Origin: Acridotheres tristis
Lineage: Eukaryota; Chordata; Aves; Passeriformes; Sturnidae
Direction: 5' to 3'
Length of the DNA stretch: 64,000 nt
NCBI GenBank assembly: GCA_037013685.1
Contig: CM072906.1
Span: 4,377,001-4,441,000, forward strand
Made by a program: the position numbers and the translations under genes. Of this stretch, positions 1-13,281 are shown one piece after another (position 1 is the first letter of the stretch; every line of letters begins with the position of its first letter). The notes below the pieces were generated by a model. It was not told where the DNA came from. It was given only the letters and a program-made list of their open reading frames with translations, and did not search any database.

Positions 1-1645
1 TCAAACCAATCTGCACATGGCCTAATCAGAGCTGTGGTCGGCTCTGCATCCTCAATTTGTTGAGTCACATCAATTTGCTGAGTTTCCTCTCCCTTTAGAA
101 AAACACTCAAGTGCCGTTTTCTAAACATATTAACTCTCTTCAGGCTATTTTGTTGTGTAAACAGAAAGACAAGTGACTGGGCATTGCAGGAGAGAAACTG
201 ATGCTCAGTGTAGCCTGAATTCTTTGCAACTTCACCAGTCTTGTTACACCACTTTAATGCATCTTTTGTTTCATGATGCCATTTTGAGAATTATGCTGCA
301 CCCTTTTTCTTAGACAACTCCAGCTTAATTACAGCTGGGAAAAAACTCACTATACTGCCAGGGAAAGACACCCTCCAGTTAAACAGAGTGTTGCACATCT
401 TCACCCATGCTCAGAGACCCTCCCCAGTGCCCAGAATGCCAATGAGGTTGCCAAAGCCACAAATTGCCAGCCAGATCTCAGAACCTTTGCTCAGTCACAG
501 GTCAGAGATGTCCCCTCTGCTGCCAGTCCTGCAGCCTGGTGTTCTCCTGAGCACATGTGGAGCCAGCACAGGCATGAGGCACAGCAGCCAGCCCACAACA
601 ATCCCACCCTTCCTGCTCCTCACCACTCCTCCCAGCTCTGCTGCTCCCTCCTGCCCACGGGAATGGCAGGCTGGCCTCAAAACAAGTCCCAGGAGGGCCC
701 AACTTGCAAATGAGGAGCATAACTGGCTTTGCTGCAGGCTGCAAGAAACAACAGACAGACTGCTCAAGGTGACTTCAAGGTCAACATCAAGTTGCTGTTG
801 ACATTCCCTTTCTCTTGGGTGTTTTGCTGGTATCTTCCATCAGCCTCTCCCCATCACTTCATGGAAGTGCAATCATCTTGGTGGCTGTTGTCCATCCCAG
901 AGCTGCTCTGTACACTGTTACTGAAGCACACCATGACACAGGATTATTCCAAGGCTGCCTCTTTGCAGGATGTTTTCCGTGCCACCATGCACAGCTTGTA
1001 CCAAGGTAAAGAATTTCAGCTTTCTTCCCTTTGTACAGTAAAAACTAAAGGCCAATATTTGTTCCCTTTTGTGTTAGAAGATCACAGCCAAGCTGCCAAT
1101 CATCTGGCCAAGGGGGTTATGCAAGAGTCAGGTTTACTGTAAAGTTGTACAAATTTTATAGGACCACAAACACTTTAACTACCATGATGCTTAAAACTCA
1201 AGAGCATTTGGAGAACAAGGAGAGTTATTCAGGCTCCACACCATTTTGGCTGCATGTTTTCCAGGTGTATGATTTCACCACATGGAAAAACACAGCCATT
1301 GCCAAAGTGAACTCATAAAAACCTTTGATGAGTAAAGTTTGGATAAGCACAAATCATTTGAACCGACAGTTGGTCCAATTCTCAAAGGGGTTTGGCAGAC
1401 ATAATATAATTCGTGGTTTCACACACAGACCATTTTTCCCTTCCCTCCTCCCCCCCAGTCTTCACAAATTCGGAAGATGTTGTTCTAGAAGGTGCACTGG
1501 GTTGGGTTTGCTCTGTTTTTCTTTTCCCCCAAAGGGTTAGGCACCACACTCTTGTAACTCAAAGCCATTTGGGGCTGTGAGTAAGCCAGCAAACAGGTTT
1601 TCCAGAACTGTGTTTAGATAGTTGCATGATCTGCCTAATAGACAT
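1..1645. other. Intergenic, nothing recognised
   Basis: Open frames up to 137 codons occur, but none has recognisable protein composition or paired splice sites. No repeat family was identified. Confidence 0.5.
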
Positions 1646-1691
1646 TAAAAAAAAAAAAAAAAAAAAGAGAGAGAGAGAAAAGAAAAGAAAA
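1646..1691. repeat. A-tract followed by GA and GAAAA simple repeat
   Basis: About 20 A residues run into (GA)n and then GAAAA units. It could be a decayed retroposon tail, but no element body was recognised upstream. Confidence 0.85.
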
Positions 1692-4536
1692 ATTAAACTC
1701 TGGGTCTCTCACCACCCATTTGCTAGCAGGCACGTAATATAAGGCAAAGGCTTTAACAATCTCTTCCTCTGACACATTGGAACATGTTATTTCAAGATGT
1801 GTGGCGTCATTTAAGGCTGTGCCATGAGATAACAGAATATTTACATCTCGGGGCTGGGAGCAGGGTTGCTACAGCTTCTAGACATTATTGACATAATATT
1901 TTCTTTGATAAAAAAATCTATCAGGAAATTGTCATATTCATAACTGAGGTAATGCCAGGGACTGAGCAATCCTACACAGTGCAGGAGGCAGCTAGAAATA
2001 ACATTAGAGAGCACAAACACAAAGGAGATGAAAATCCTGCTCCAAAAGGATTTTGCTTAGCCCTGCTAGGGAGAAAAGTGTTCATTTATCACTCCCACTG
2101 TCCTTCTCTATCCACATGGATAGATCCAACAGGCAGCAGAGCTTCTGTCTCTGTAAACATGAGCAAAACTGCTTGTTCCTCCAGAACTGGAGTGAAAAAC
2201 TCATCCTGTAAATAGAAAAGTGGAAATTGACCATTAATTAGGAAGTTTGGGATATCTGAGGTGTAAAATCCTTTGCTTTGCACTTTGTGATGCAAATAAA
2301 AAACGGGGAGAGATCGGGTATTTAATTTCTACAGCATGAATTATAATTTCCAGTAGACTTCATACACCTCATCTTCAACAAGTCAGCACATTATCTTCCC
2401 CTTGGGTCAACAGACTTCCAGCAAATCAGTAGAGCTTTTGTCCCCACCTTTCATTTGAGGAATTTTTCCACAGTTCAGGAAGAATTTGTAAACTGATGTT
2501 TCCTATTTGCAGCTCCCCAATGTCCAAACAAAACCTAAAATATTCAAATTGCCAAAGTAGAAACTTTGGGTGGTCATGTGATGTGTCTCTGTGCCTTGCT
2601 CAAGTGTATAAAGGAGAACCAGCAGCACACAGAGCTTCTTGAAATTAATTCACTCCCCGTGTAAGCTTTGCCATATTTCCTTACAAGCCTTTCCAATAAA
2701 TACTCCTGAAAATTCATGCCTACAAATTCACTGGATGGAATAATCATGCAAAACGAGAAGCAAACTGAATCACCTTTTTGTTTGCTTTTTTGAAATTTTT
2801 TAGCATTTGCACGATTTGTCCCAATCCTCCCTCTTTTCTCCCTCATGAATAAATCATATTTCCTCCTACAGGAATTCCAGGATGGGACAGAAGTTGCCCT
2901 CGTGCAAGTGAGGGGCAAACCCAAACCAGAGGCGTGGACAGCAACCTCAAATCACCATCTTCCACAGCAAGGAGCAGTTTTTCCAAGAACCACAGCTGTG
3001 ACAACTGCCCTTCCAAACATCTGTGTGCTTTTTGGGGTCTCAGATGTGCCCCTGGACACAAAAGATGCATAACATACCCACACCCACAGGGTGTGCATGC
3101 ACTGGGGAGGCTGGAAACGAGCTGGGCCTTCCCCCTATCCATAGGATTTAATCCCAACAAACTCCCCTGGACTTCAGTCGAGGCCCTAAGTCGTGACTTG
3201 CTGTGTTCAGCTTCCTGGGCTGCTCTGAGGAGCTCAAGCTCACACAAGCCTAACGATTCCCTCACTTTTACAAGCATATTCATGTTTGCTGTCAAACGCA
3301 TGAGTTACTTTTCTGCAGGCTATTGCAAGAGAGCAACCAGTAATTACTGCAACTGCACAAAACGCTTTTTTATTTAGAAATGTATTTCAAAATGGGTTTG
3401 GTGATTATACCATCGCTCTCCCAGACTAGGTAGTCACTGGCAAACTGTTCTCCTGCTCTGGATTTGTAGAAGGTCGGTGCATTTTGATTTCTTACAGAGT
3501 AATATTTCCTCTGCCCTTCCCTTTCCATCCTGCATGAACTGATTTTTACCTTCTTTTTTATTCTGTGCCTTTAGGGGCTTAGTGGAAGATTTCCAGACAG
3601 GAGGAAGTGTCTTAAAGTGCAGCAGAAATGCACAATCAGTCACTAGCGAGGCTTCACAACACAATTTCTCTGTGGATAGAGGCTCCAAGGCACGGCTTGC
3701 ACGGAGAGCCTTGGGAACCAAAGGTGCTTCCCTGCTCAGACTCAGGATGGCACCAGAGCTGGAGCTCTGCAGCTGGGTTTGCAGCTGGACACCCCCAACT
3801 GCAGCTTCCAGAAAAGTCTCAGAGTTATTAAACACTGAACACGACACACTCTTCTGATAACCACATAAAAGCTGGGTTATCTCCATCTGGGCTCTGAACA
3901 CCTTCCAGAAAAATGTCCTGCCTCTCTCAGAAGGGACCCCAGAGCCTCCAGATTTCCAGCAGAGAAAAAGGAGCTCAGGAAGCAGGAATTCAAGTTTCAG
4001 CTCATTAGTTTCGTTTATGAAATCAAATTAATAAATAGGTAATATATATTTATGGACTTGTTTATATAGCAACTTACAAATATGATGTATTAATACACCA
4101 TACTTGTTATATAAAATTTTAATATGTATTAGAGAAAAATTCTACAGGCCCCCAGTGAGTTATCCTTTCCCATGTTTACACTGACTCCAGCTGTTTCTTT
4201 GGACATCAGTGAGGACTGTCACTAGGACTTTTCCCACACATGGTATATAATTACAAGCTCAAACCTTGAGTGACACCAGATTTCACAGATTTAGAAACTA
4301 CATAAAATCATACTTCTCTAATTAGCTTTTAATCAAGCACCAGCAAGTAAATATTTAAACAGCTGAGCCCAGACACTCTTTTTAGAAAACTGCTTCCACT
4401 GACAATTAGTGTTGTAAGCTTTTCCTATTGTCCTTTTGCAAGAAGAAAATATTGTTGTTATTGACAACAACTAAGGAACACTTCACCTTTTCATCCCTGG
4501 TTCTACAAAGGCAAAAAAAGGACCCTTTATTTTAGC
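1692..4536. other. Intergenic, nothing recognised
   Basis: Mixed-composition single-copy-looking DNA with an AT-rich stretch around 4020-4130. Open frames of 70-155 codons on both strands overlap each other and resemble chance frames. Confidence 0.5.
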
Positions 4537-4673
4537 CAAAAAAAACCCCAACAAAAAACCACCAAAACCCAACCAAACAAAAAAACACAAAAAACCCAAA
4601 ACAACCAAACAAATAAACAAACCACCAAAAAACAAACCAAACCAAACAAAACAACAAAAAAAACCCCACCCAA
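4537..4673. repeat. A/C-only low-complexity tract
   Basis: Roughly 135 bases made almost entirely of A and C, in CAAA, CCAAA and CCAAAA units with irregular phase. G and T are nearly absent on the plus strand. The minus-strand open frame across it (repeated F, G, L, V) is compositional. Confidence 0.85.
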
Positions 4674-4796
4674 CTGGGACCTCATTCCCACCACTGGTTA
4701 GCAGGTGAAGGATGAAGATGGGCTGGAAATGGTGGTTTGGAGTGGTCAGGTCTCCTACTCCTCTGCTGCCCCACACTTTTCTAAATACACTTTTCT

Positions 4797-4830
4797 TTAT
4801 TATTATTTTTTATTATTTATTTATTTATTC
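4797..4830. repeat. TTAT/TTTA simple repeat
   Basis: A short run of TTAT and TTTA units. Bounds are approximate. Confidence 0.7.
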
Positions 4831-7800
4831 AAATTTTAATTAAGCTCACCGTTGTTACGGACACTTCAGGATGCAGGACCATCACAGAAATTGTAACAAC
4901 ACCTTACACAGGGACACAAAACTCTGTTCAACATATCTACACTGCCCATTTCTTTCAATTTTTCGTGGTTTTTTGTGAAATCCTCAGCCCTCACAGAGCA
5001 TCTACTGCTTCCCTGGGCTTTGTTTCCCCTTATTTATGCCTTTATTCATGAATGAAAGCATCCTTAGGCAGAAGGTGTTGTCCAGATCAGAAGCAGGCAG
5101 AGTTTCTCAGCTCAAACTTTCATCCCAGCCCAAAGAAAACAGGTATATTTGGGTCAATAAAAACACGGCAAATTTATGTTGGATTTGTCACTTCAGCTGA
5201 AAAAATAAAAGTCATCAGCCTGAAAGTGCTTACACATTTCCAAACCGAAATTAATAAATTAATTTCAATTAACAAGAAAATATTGCAGGCACTTTACTGA
5301 AAGGAAGCATTATGTATTGAGTCAAACAGCATTTGATTCAACCTGAACCAATTCCCCTTTTTGGTCCCTTCACTGCTATCACCATCCCTCCAGAATCCAA
5401 GGAGCTTTTTAAGAAACATTTTCCTTGCAGCTTTTTGGAACAAACTGCTCTGCCTGTTTGTTCCCTGCAGCATTTCAACTCCTTACTGCCTCTTCCAGGA
5501 AAATTGGTGCCTACCAGTATCAAGACCACTGTAATTAAGAAACTGGAGGAATTCTTGCTGGAGACAAAACTGTCCCATTTGCTGATAAAATCAGAGACAA
5601 TCTGACACATTTTGTTGTATTCTGGGAAATACAAAGCTGCTATGAAAAGGAGATTTTGCCCATGCCCAGCCTGCTGGGACAGGAGCTTGTGAACATGCAC
5701 CCTCCTTAGCCAAAAACTTTTTGACTCATTCCATCCATAAAGAAAATATCTCTTAAAAAAAAAAATTTAAAAGATCAGATCCCCCTCAGCCACTGTCACC
5801 CAGTGATCAGAAACTACTTAAAATATATAGATGGATCTGAAGGAGTTTAATGGTCTGTAACGACAGACACAGAGCCCCTCCAGCTGGATGTCACAAAAAT
5901 TAGAGTAGTCACTTTACGAGGAGATGTGGCAAGAGGGATCCCTCCACTGGTTCTTCCACCAGAGATCCAGCTAATTACCTGCCAGATGGACACAGACGTG
6001 CTCAGAGGGCTTGGCTGCAGTGAGAGGGGGTGTTTAACATCCCCTGGACTGCTCTGCTGCTGTCCCCTGCCAGTCCTTCACCTCTGATTTCACATGAATG
6101 CTCAGGCTGAAATGCCCAGCTCTGCTAGGACGTGGATATGGATCCACGGGCCATTCTGGCAATGCTCAAGGACATTTCTGCTCACTGATTTGCTCTCTTA
6201 GCAGCTGGGACTGCCCAGTCTGCTCAGCCAGGCTCTCAACTGCAGCCCTTGAATATTGAACCTTCCCTTTGTGGTCCCATCCTCCTGCAGAATCTAAAAT
6301 GCAGCCTGTCCTGGTGGGAATAGGCTCCAGATTTGGACACACAACAGAGTGGGAAGGCTTTAGGAGGTTTGGCCCACAGTGAGTGGAGAAGAGGAAGGAT
6401 TCATTGCTAATGTCCATTCACAAGTGTTTTGGCTTGAAATCATGAGAAAAATATGGGCTGTTATGTTGCTCCCAATGCTTCTCCATCCCTGTCCAGCAGA
6501 ATAGGCTGGGATTGCTTCCTTGCAAAGAGCTGGGAGATGCCTGTCTCCTTTCTGCATCCTGCAGAGCCACCTCTGAAAGAAAAGGAGCCCCATTGCTGAA
6601 ACAGCCAATACAGGGAGAGATTTCCAAGGTTTCTTCAAGGTTTGCAACCTTATGGCAGAATTCCTCCCAAATGGGCACTGCACAGGGCCTGTGGATGGGA
6701 TCTGTCCAGCCATGGTGTCAAAGCACAGGGAACACCTGTATTCCAGCACAGTTTGGGACAGGATTACAGGCAAAGCCCAAACGTGTAGTCCCAGTCAAGA
6801 AAACCTCTTCATCAGGGAGAACAGAGGAGGCAGAAACATCTCTGGGGCTGATTCCCACCACTTCCTCCTGATAAAACCAGCCCATTCCCTCCCAGCCTGG
6901 GCCCCTGCAAAGCTGCATCACACCCCGGTTTGTGGGATTACTGGAGACCTGTGTGAATGGGAAAAACCCTCCTGGCTGCAATAGGAACCTCACCCTCTCA
7001 CCAAGGCACGGCTTGGACTGGCAGATGTGGTCCTGTTAAACTGAGCAGCACCACAAATTACAGCGTGCAAATGTTAATGGGGACCACACCCTGGAGGAGG
7101 GCAGGGAATTGATGTGCAGCAGCGTGACAGGGCTGGACAGAGGCAGCAAGACAACAATTTCCATCACACGAAAGCTGCTAATTGGAGTTTAACTTGTCTA
7201 ACCAGCCCCTCTGCAGCACATCAAGGACAAATTTGCTACCACCCAGGAATTTGTACTCTCAGGTCTGCATTCCTGGTTTGCCAGCATTTAATGTGTGTTT
7301 CAGGTGGAGCCAGGAAGGGCTCTCGTAAAATTGATCTTTAATTGTGACCGCAGACCTAAGGGAATTCAGCTGGATAATTTACAAATGGGAGGTTTGAGGG
7401 TTGGCGTGGTGGAATGAAATTTGCTTCATCAGAATCCACACTGATCAAACTCAGATCCCTGTGCACAGACTTCACACACCCAAAGGCGTCAGTGGAATCA
7501 CTGGGTCTTCAGGACAAAATTTGATTAAGGACACTAAATATTGTTTTTGGAATCAGTGAGCTTTCCTGGAATTCCACACAAAACCTAACCTTGCAAACAG
7601 GTTGTTGTGAGCTGCAGTGGACACAGGGAAAGCAGCACGTGTCATCTCTCTTAGGGATGCAATATCACAGATGGAAATACAGGAATGGGTGACGACCTTG
7701 CCACAGGACAAAAGAAACTCTTCAGCCACAGCACCCAGAGCACAGACCCTGCTTTAGCCAGGCTCTGCTGACAGAGCAGAGAACTTCAAACAGCAGCAGC

Positions 7801-8324
7801 CCAGATAGAGACCCAGCCTGGCTCCTGAGGTGCTGTTGACCCAGAGCTAAACTAATTAGCCCATTTCTTCTTCAAGTGTTCTCAAATGCCACTTGGCCGT
7901 GTCACTCCACACCGGAGAACTCTGAAGCAGGCTAATTACACTGGCAAATGTTTGACTGAAAATTACACTCAAATGGCATGGACTGCAAGAGGTTACCTTC
8001 CTCTCCATACAAGAGGCCTGATTCAAGGCTCTGGGGCAGCTGCCCTTTCAAGTCAGTGCAATTCTGCAAGTCCAGGAAGCATGGAACAGAGAAAAAGTAA
8101 ACTTATTTTTGGCACGCAGACCAGATTAATTTTACCAGCAGTGCCCCTCTGATGCTGATACAGCCCAAACATGGCTAGTGAGCCCATTACAGCCTTGACT
8201 GGCTCAGATGTGGGCAGGAGGAGGCAAACACCACCTTATTCTCCACTGACAGCAGCCCAGAGGCACAGCTCAGCCAGAATTTTAAGCAGCTAAAATGCTA
8301 AGCATCGAAGTGAGACTGTCCCAA
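4831..8324. other. Intergenic, nothing recognised
   Basis: No exon, RNA gene or repeat family was identified. The frames around 6.2-7.0 kb overlap on both strands and lack any recognisable domain. Confidence 0.5.
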
Positions 8325-8465
8325 AACTTCCTGTGGGTTACATTTGCACCTCAGTTTCTCTACCTGTAAAATAATAATTACCCAGCACACCAGTTCTTGT
8401 AGGACTTAATTAGCACTTGTCAACCTCTTAGAGCTCCTCAAGGGAAGAGGAGCTGTGCACCACAA
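8325..8465 (+). repeat. Ancient MIR-like (CORE-SINE) fragment
   Basis: The stretch CTCAGTTTCTCTACCTGTAA followed by AATAATAATTACC matches the conserved MIR core (CTCAGTTTCCTCATCTGTAA). Downstream, a decayed TTAGAGCTCCTCAAGGGAAG segment resembles the usual tail. It is old and heavily diverged. Confidence 0.65.
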
Positions 8466-8527
8466 ACTACTAATTAATGGATGGAGCCTTTGGAACAAAG
8501 TATACGATTCTGTTGTTGTCAGATCTA

Positions 8528-8645
8528 ATAGAGTCATAAAAAAACAGGGCTGGAAGGGATATCAAGAAGTAACCTAGGCTGTCCCCTTGCCCTGAGGCAT
8601 GATCAAGTATATCTAAATCACTCTTGATAGATGAATACCCCTAAA
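8528..8645 (-). repeat. Ancient CR1-like LINE 3' end
   Basis: The stretch AGGGCTGGAAGGGATATCAA followed by the CTTGCCCTGAGGCATGATCA region resembles the 3' terminus of old amniote CR1/L3-like LINEs, read in reverse complement. It is far more diverged than the copy at 13.1 kb. Confidence 0.65.
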
Positions 8646-9268
8646 TCTTGGGATGCTGGAGCTGCGGATTAAAATAGATCAAGATGGGCTCGTGTTACCT
8701 GTGAGCACAGGCAAACACTCCCTCACATGGGGCCTCCCAGGGCTCTCTGCACTGGCCTGGAAGAGGCTTTGCTGCACCCACAGTGAAGGCACTGAGCCTT
8801 CTGACTCCTCCTTACTCCAGGAAAGGAAAAGCCCCACTGCAGCTGCCAGCCCCAAAACCCAAAACTGGAATTGATGAGACTCTCAGAATGGGAGAAACTG
8901 GGAACAAAGCACAGAGGTGTTAAAGGACCTGTGTGTGGCTGTGAGGAGATGCAGCCAGAACCAGAAAACGAGTGCAGGTCACCCAAGCCTCACACACGGC
9001 TGGATTGCAAGGCTTCCATTCCATAATACCTTCTGATCATTTCTGTTGTGTTTACCCCACTTTTCTCCCCCTCTGCAGTCCCAAGAGTCCATCTAAAATA
9101 CCATTTGGGCTAAGGTATCATTCAGATGTGGCTTCTGAAGCACTGCACAGCCTTAAGTACAAAATTCCCTTCTTTTAAGCTACAGAAAGATTTTTGAAGG
9201 GTTTTGTTAAATGCTTTAATTGTAAAAATGTGTCAGTTCAAGCCATCTTTCCAAGACATACATGCAAA
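8646..9268. other. Intergenic, nothing recognised
   Basis: No exon or repeat family was identified in this stretch. Confidence 0.45.
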
Positions 9269-9345
9269 GTACAGTAGGAGATAGCTTTTATTTGATTAAC
9301 TTCATACAGGAAAGCTTTTGAAACTTATACTTTCTTCATCAGCCT
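9269..9345 (-). repeat. Possible ancient amniote repeat with CTGATGAAG-AAAGCTT-AATAAA order
   Basis: Read on the minus strand, CTGATGAAGAAAGTA is followed by AAAGCTT and then AATAAAAGC, in the order and spacing of an old repeat family common in turtles and crocodiles. The match is from memory and diverged, so this is tentative. Confidence 0.4.
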
Positions 9346-9547
9346 GATGGATAAAAGCTAAGCCAGGCAACTGATATAGCACTGCAGAAGTTTATTAAAT
9401 TAACCAATTAAACTGAGGCAATATACAATTTACAGAGGCCAAGGCAAACAATAGAAGGTGTAACACACTCTCGGGGCTCAGGCTATCGAGTCGTGTCAGC
9501 ATTTCCATTATGAAGCTACTTCAGAGTTATTGTGGGAGGTATGTAAT

Positions 9548-9571
9548 AAAAAAAAATAATAAAAAAAAAAG
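9548..9571. repeat. A-rich simple tract
   Basis: A run of A residues broken by two T-containing steps. Confidence 0.7.
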
Positions 9572-9961
9572 GGTTTAAACCACTGAATTCAGTCATTCTT
9601 AGGGATTCCCAGACATGCCCAGGCGGATGGAAGAGCAAGACACAAACCAGTTTTTCCCTAATTTTGTCACTCAAATTAGAAAGGAGGTGTGGCCTGGGGA
9701 AACAGGTTGGCAGTTCCAGGGGAAACAAAGGGAGCTGGTTCTGCACAGTGCCCTGCTGCTGCCTGGGTGAGAATATGACCATAATGAAGGTGATTAATCA
9801 AGTGCAGCATGTTTGTGTGGGCTGAGACAGAGCCTGCCCAGTCCCAGAGCCCTTTGTGGGGATGCAGCAGCATCCTGCCCTCATCCCTGCCACCCCACAC
9901 CAAGGCACATCACAAACACAGCAAAGCTCTTTGTGTCCCCAGTGCTGAACCACACGGGTGT

Positions 9962-10001
9962 ACCTGACCCATGGGTTTGTCACCTGACCCATGGGTTTGT
10001 C
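9962..10001 (+). repeat. Two-copy 20-bp tandem repeat
   Basis: ACCTGACCCATGGGTTTGTC occurs twice head to tail without a mismatch. Confidence 0.9.
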
Positions 10002-10150
10002 ACCTCTCCAGTGCTGAGCAGCCACCAAAGGGAATGCTCTGCATGACAGGGAGAACCAAGTGTGAGCTGAACTCCCCCCAACATTTGGGTGGCTGGCATC
10101 AGCTTCAAATCCCAGTTTTGAAGGCTGCTCCTTCCCTGTATAAACAGCAC

Positions 10151-10319
10151 AGGTTCTTTGGGGTAGCAAAGATCAGATCAGGTTCTTTGGGGTAGCAAAG
10201 ACCAGATCAGGTTCTTTGGGGTAACAAAGACCAGATCAGGTTCTTTGGGGTAGCAAAGACCAGATCAGGTTCTTTGGGGTAACAAAGACCAGATCAGGTT
10301 CTTTGGGGTAACAAAGATC
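10151..10319 (+). repeat. 29-bp minisatellite, six copies
   Basis: Units start at 10151, 10180, 10209, 10238, 10267 and 10296, an exact 29-bp period. The core is GGTTCTTTGGGGTAACAAAG. Variation is limited to TAG/TAA and GAC/GAT positions, so expansion is recent. Confidence 0.95.
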
Positions 10320-13089
10320 CAGTGGTTTTACGTTGCATTTCACAGCGCATGAAAATCTTTTCATGAGGTGCAAACCTTTTCACACAGGGAAAAAGGGAAA
10401 GAAAAGAATAAAAGGAAAAAAATAAAGAGACCAATATGGAAACACTGACACCACATTTACAGTAACAGTCTGATCAGCAGCAACTATAATTCTCCTTCAA
10501 AAGGTTACACCCACAATGCTTTCTTTGGCCTGTGTACCTTGTGTATTGCCTTGGTCTAACTGGTTAATTTAATAAGTTTCAGAAGTATTTAGTTGCCTGG
10601 CTCAAGCAGCTGGACACAATTCAAAACCAGGTAGCCTGGCATGTGACCACAAGTTATTCTTGGGATGGCATCTCCACGGTTCAGTGCAGCATCCCAGCTC
10701 TGCTCTATCTCCTCTCTGGAAACCAAACAAGGCCAGCTCAGTTCCCAGCAGCACAGAGCAGCCACAGGGCTCTGGGGAGGGCAGCAGATTGACAAATGAG
10801 GGGTAAATTGAATTGGCTGCACCCCCTCCGTGTTGCAGCTCTGCACCAGAGTTTAAAGGAGCACTGGGAAGCACAGGGATGGCTGGGAAGAGGAGGATGC
10901 CAGGGCAGATAAGGACCAGCCTGGAGCCCAGGGGACCACTGCTGTTCCTGCCCTTGCCACTGGCTCACCACATGACCCTGAAGAAGCAACTCCATGTGGT
11001 TTTTTTCTTTCCCCTGTTGCTCTTTTTCTGCTTTGATTATGAAGTTTTCCATGCGATTTCATCATCCTGCTTGTACAAAATATGTATTTGCATAACGTCT
11101 CACACAACAAGGCCCTGATCACAGCTGGGGCTTCTAGACATAAAAGTTTTGAAGAGACACATTAGCAAATTCAGTGTGTTTCAATGCCCATTATGAGTAT
11201 TTTGTAACCAACACTGGAGATTCTACTGTGTTGTTTTGCTGAATGACACAGGACAGAGCAAGGTCCTGCATGGAGAATGTTAGCTGATCCTACCCCTTGC
11301 AGGCAGGATCTGAGGGACATCTTGGAGATGGAAAAGGAATTAATTATTTTTTAGGCTAACAGCAAAATCCTAGAAGAGCTGCATAGCTCCAACAATCCAA
11401 TAAAGATATTTTTCTACCCTAACCTCCAATGTCACCATATCTTCTCATGGGATGTTGGTGCCTTCAAACCCAAATTCATTGGTTTGGCCTCACATGGACC
11501 CACTATTCAGTCTCAGTCTAACCAAAGGCTATGACTGAAAGGGAAATAATCCTCGTGGATTATTCCCAAAATAAACATTATTTCTGCACAGTGTGTCTCC
11601 CTTTACACTCATCTCCAAAATGATGAACAGCAAATGGAGAGGAGAAAAGAAATTAAGACAAGTAGTGCCCAGTCTCCCATGCCCCAGGTTTGCAGAGAAC
11701 AACTGTGTGACCAGAGAGCTGCAAGAAAAGGCATCTGAGCCAGGAGCAGCACCAGCAGGGGCTGAGCTGGAGCCTCAAGTGCTGGCAGTAGCAGTGGCAG
11801 TGCCCCAAGAACAATACTTAGAGGGAGTAAGGCAGTGGCAGCAGCCCCTGGGGCTGTCCAAGACCTAGAAATCCCATCCTTCTCCCTGGGAAAGGTGCAA
11901 GATTCCAGCTAGCACCCAGGAGTCTGGTCTTACAACCTACAGGAGGGAGAAAAACCAGCTGTAACCTTTATCCCCTTCCAAAGCCCCACAGATCTCCCCA
12001 AAGCAGAGGCAGAAGGACACTGGCAGCAAACGCTGCTGAACAGCAGGAAAGAAGCAGCATTTTCAGAGCTTGAATTTTTGACATTTGTCCTGTGAACTTC
12101 ACTTCAATGCAGATTGGATTTGGATAAGGCAGTTCCACACAGGCCAGGAGAATAATGGATATGCAATTATCATCATCTACCTGGCAGTTCTTGGGGGTCT
12201 TGAAGGCTCCTGCAAAGCACCCACTTGCACAGTGCCAGGAATCCTGACAAAGAGCCACATCTATTCCAAAGACAACCAGATGGGCAAGTGCAAAAGCAAC
12301 TTGTCAAGAGGTTATTGAGTCAGTGACAGAATTTGGGGTGCTTGATCTTCACCCTGGTTCCCCAGCACATCCCACAGTGCCAAAGAGCACGACCCAACCA
12401 AGCCTGTGCTCACCTGCTCCTGCTGAGCTCAATGGAAATTCGCCACAATTTCTGCAAAATTTGCTGTTTAGGTGCCTGCCAGGCAAAGCTGTGGCATTCC
12501 CTACACAGCTGCAGTTTAACACTCACAGTTTGGGAGCTGGGATTGCAACACTCAGTGCTGTGCAGCACAAGGTACTGCAGCCATCCAGAATTTATTAATA
12601 CCCTTTATTAATAAATTAATATTTACTAATACCCTCTCACCCTGAACATTCCTTCCCTGCATGCTCCAGATGAAGCTGGATGTTCTCTTCCTCATCTCAG
12701 TACCTGAGGGGGGTGGCTGGTTGTTTTTCTTTTCCTATTTTGAAACTCCTTAAATTAAAATTGCCTTTTTAAAGGGGAAGACAGGCTGGATTGAGTCAAA
12801 TCCCCATTCCCTTTGGTGATTAGCTGCACAGGCAGCTGGGACAAAGCTGGCTGGGATGGCAGATTCCTGGTGCTTTAACACTACAGGGCCATTTCCCCCC
12901 AAGTATTTCTCTAAGAACTCAAAGATTTCTTTCTCCAGCCAACACCTGAGCAGAAATGACTCACCCACCGTGTCGGCAACTGGCACAGAGCTCTCAGCCC
13001 TGGTGCCAAGCCTGTACTTATATTGTTGAAATACTGGAAAGGGGAATTTTCCTTCTGTGGCTTCCAAAAAGGCTTGTCCATCTCTATTT
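10320..13089. other. Intergenic, nothing recognised
   Basis: No exon or repeat family was identified. A TTATTAATA-type AT-rich patch lies at about 12.59-12.64 kb. Confidence 0.45.
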
Positions 13090-13281
13090 CATAGAAACAT
13101 TCAATGTCCTGAGCTGGAAGGGACCCACAGGGATCATCCAGTCCAGCCCCTGGCCCTGCACAGAGCCCCCAACAATCCCCCCTTGGGCATCCCTGGAGCA
13201 GTGTCCAAACTCTCCTGGAGCTCTGGCAGCCTTGGGGCTGTGCCCAGCACCCTCTGGGGGAAGAGCCTTGCCCTGATATTC
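13090..13281 (-). repeat. CR1 LINE, 5'-truncated copy
   Basis: This is the reverse complement of a CR1 3' end. It begins with a CATAGAA-type terminus and continues through GCTGGAAGGGACCCACAGGG, ATCATCCAGTCCAGCCCC and GGCAGCCTTGGGGCTGTGCC. The low divergence and wording are typical of neoavian, especially passerine, CR1. It stops near ATATTC, so only about 190 bp remain. Confidence 0.88.
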
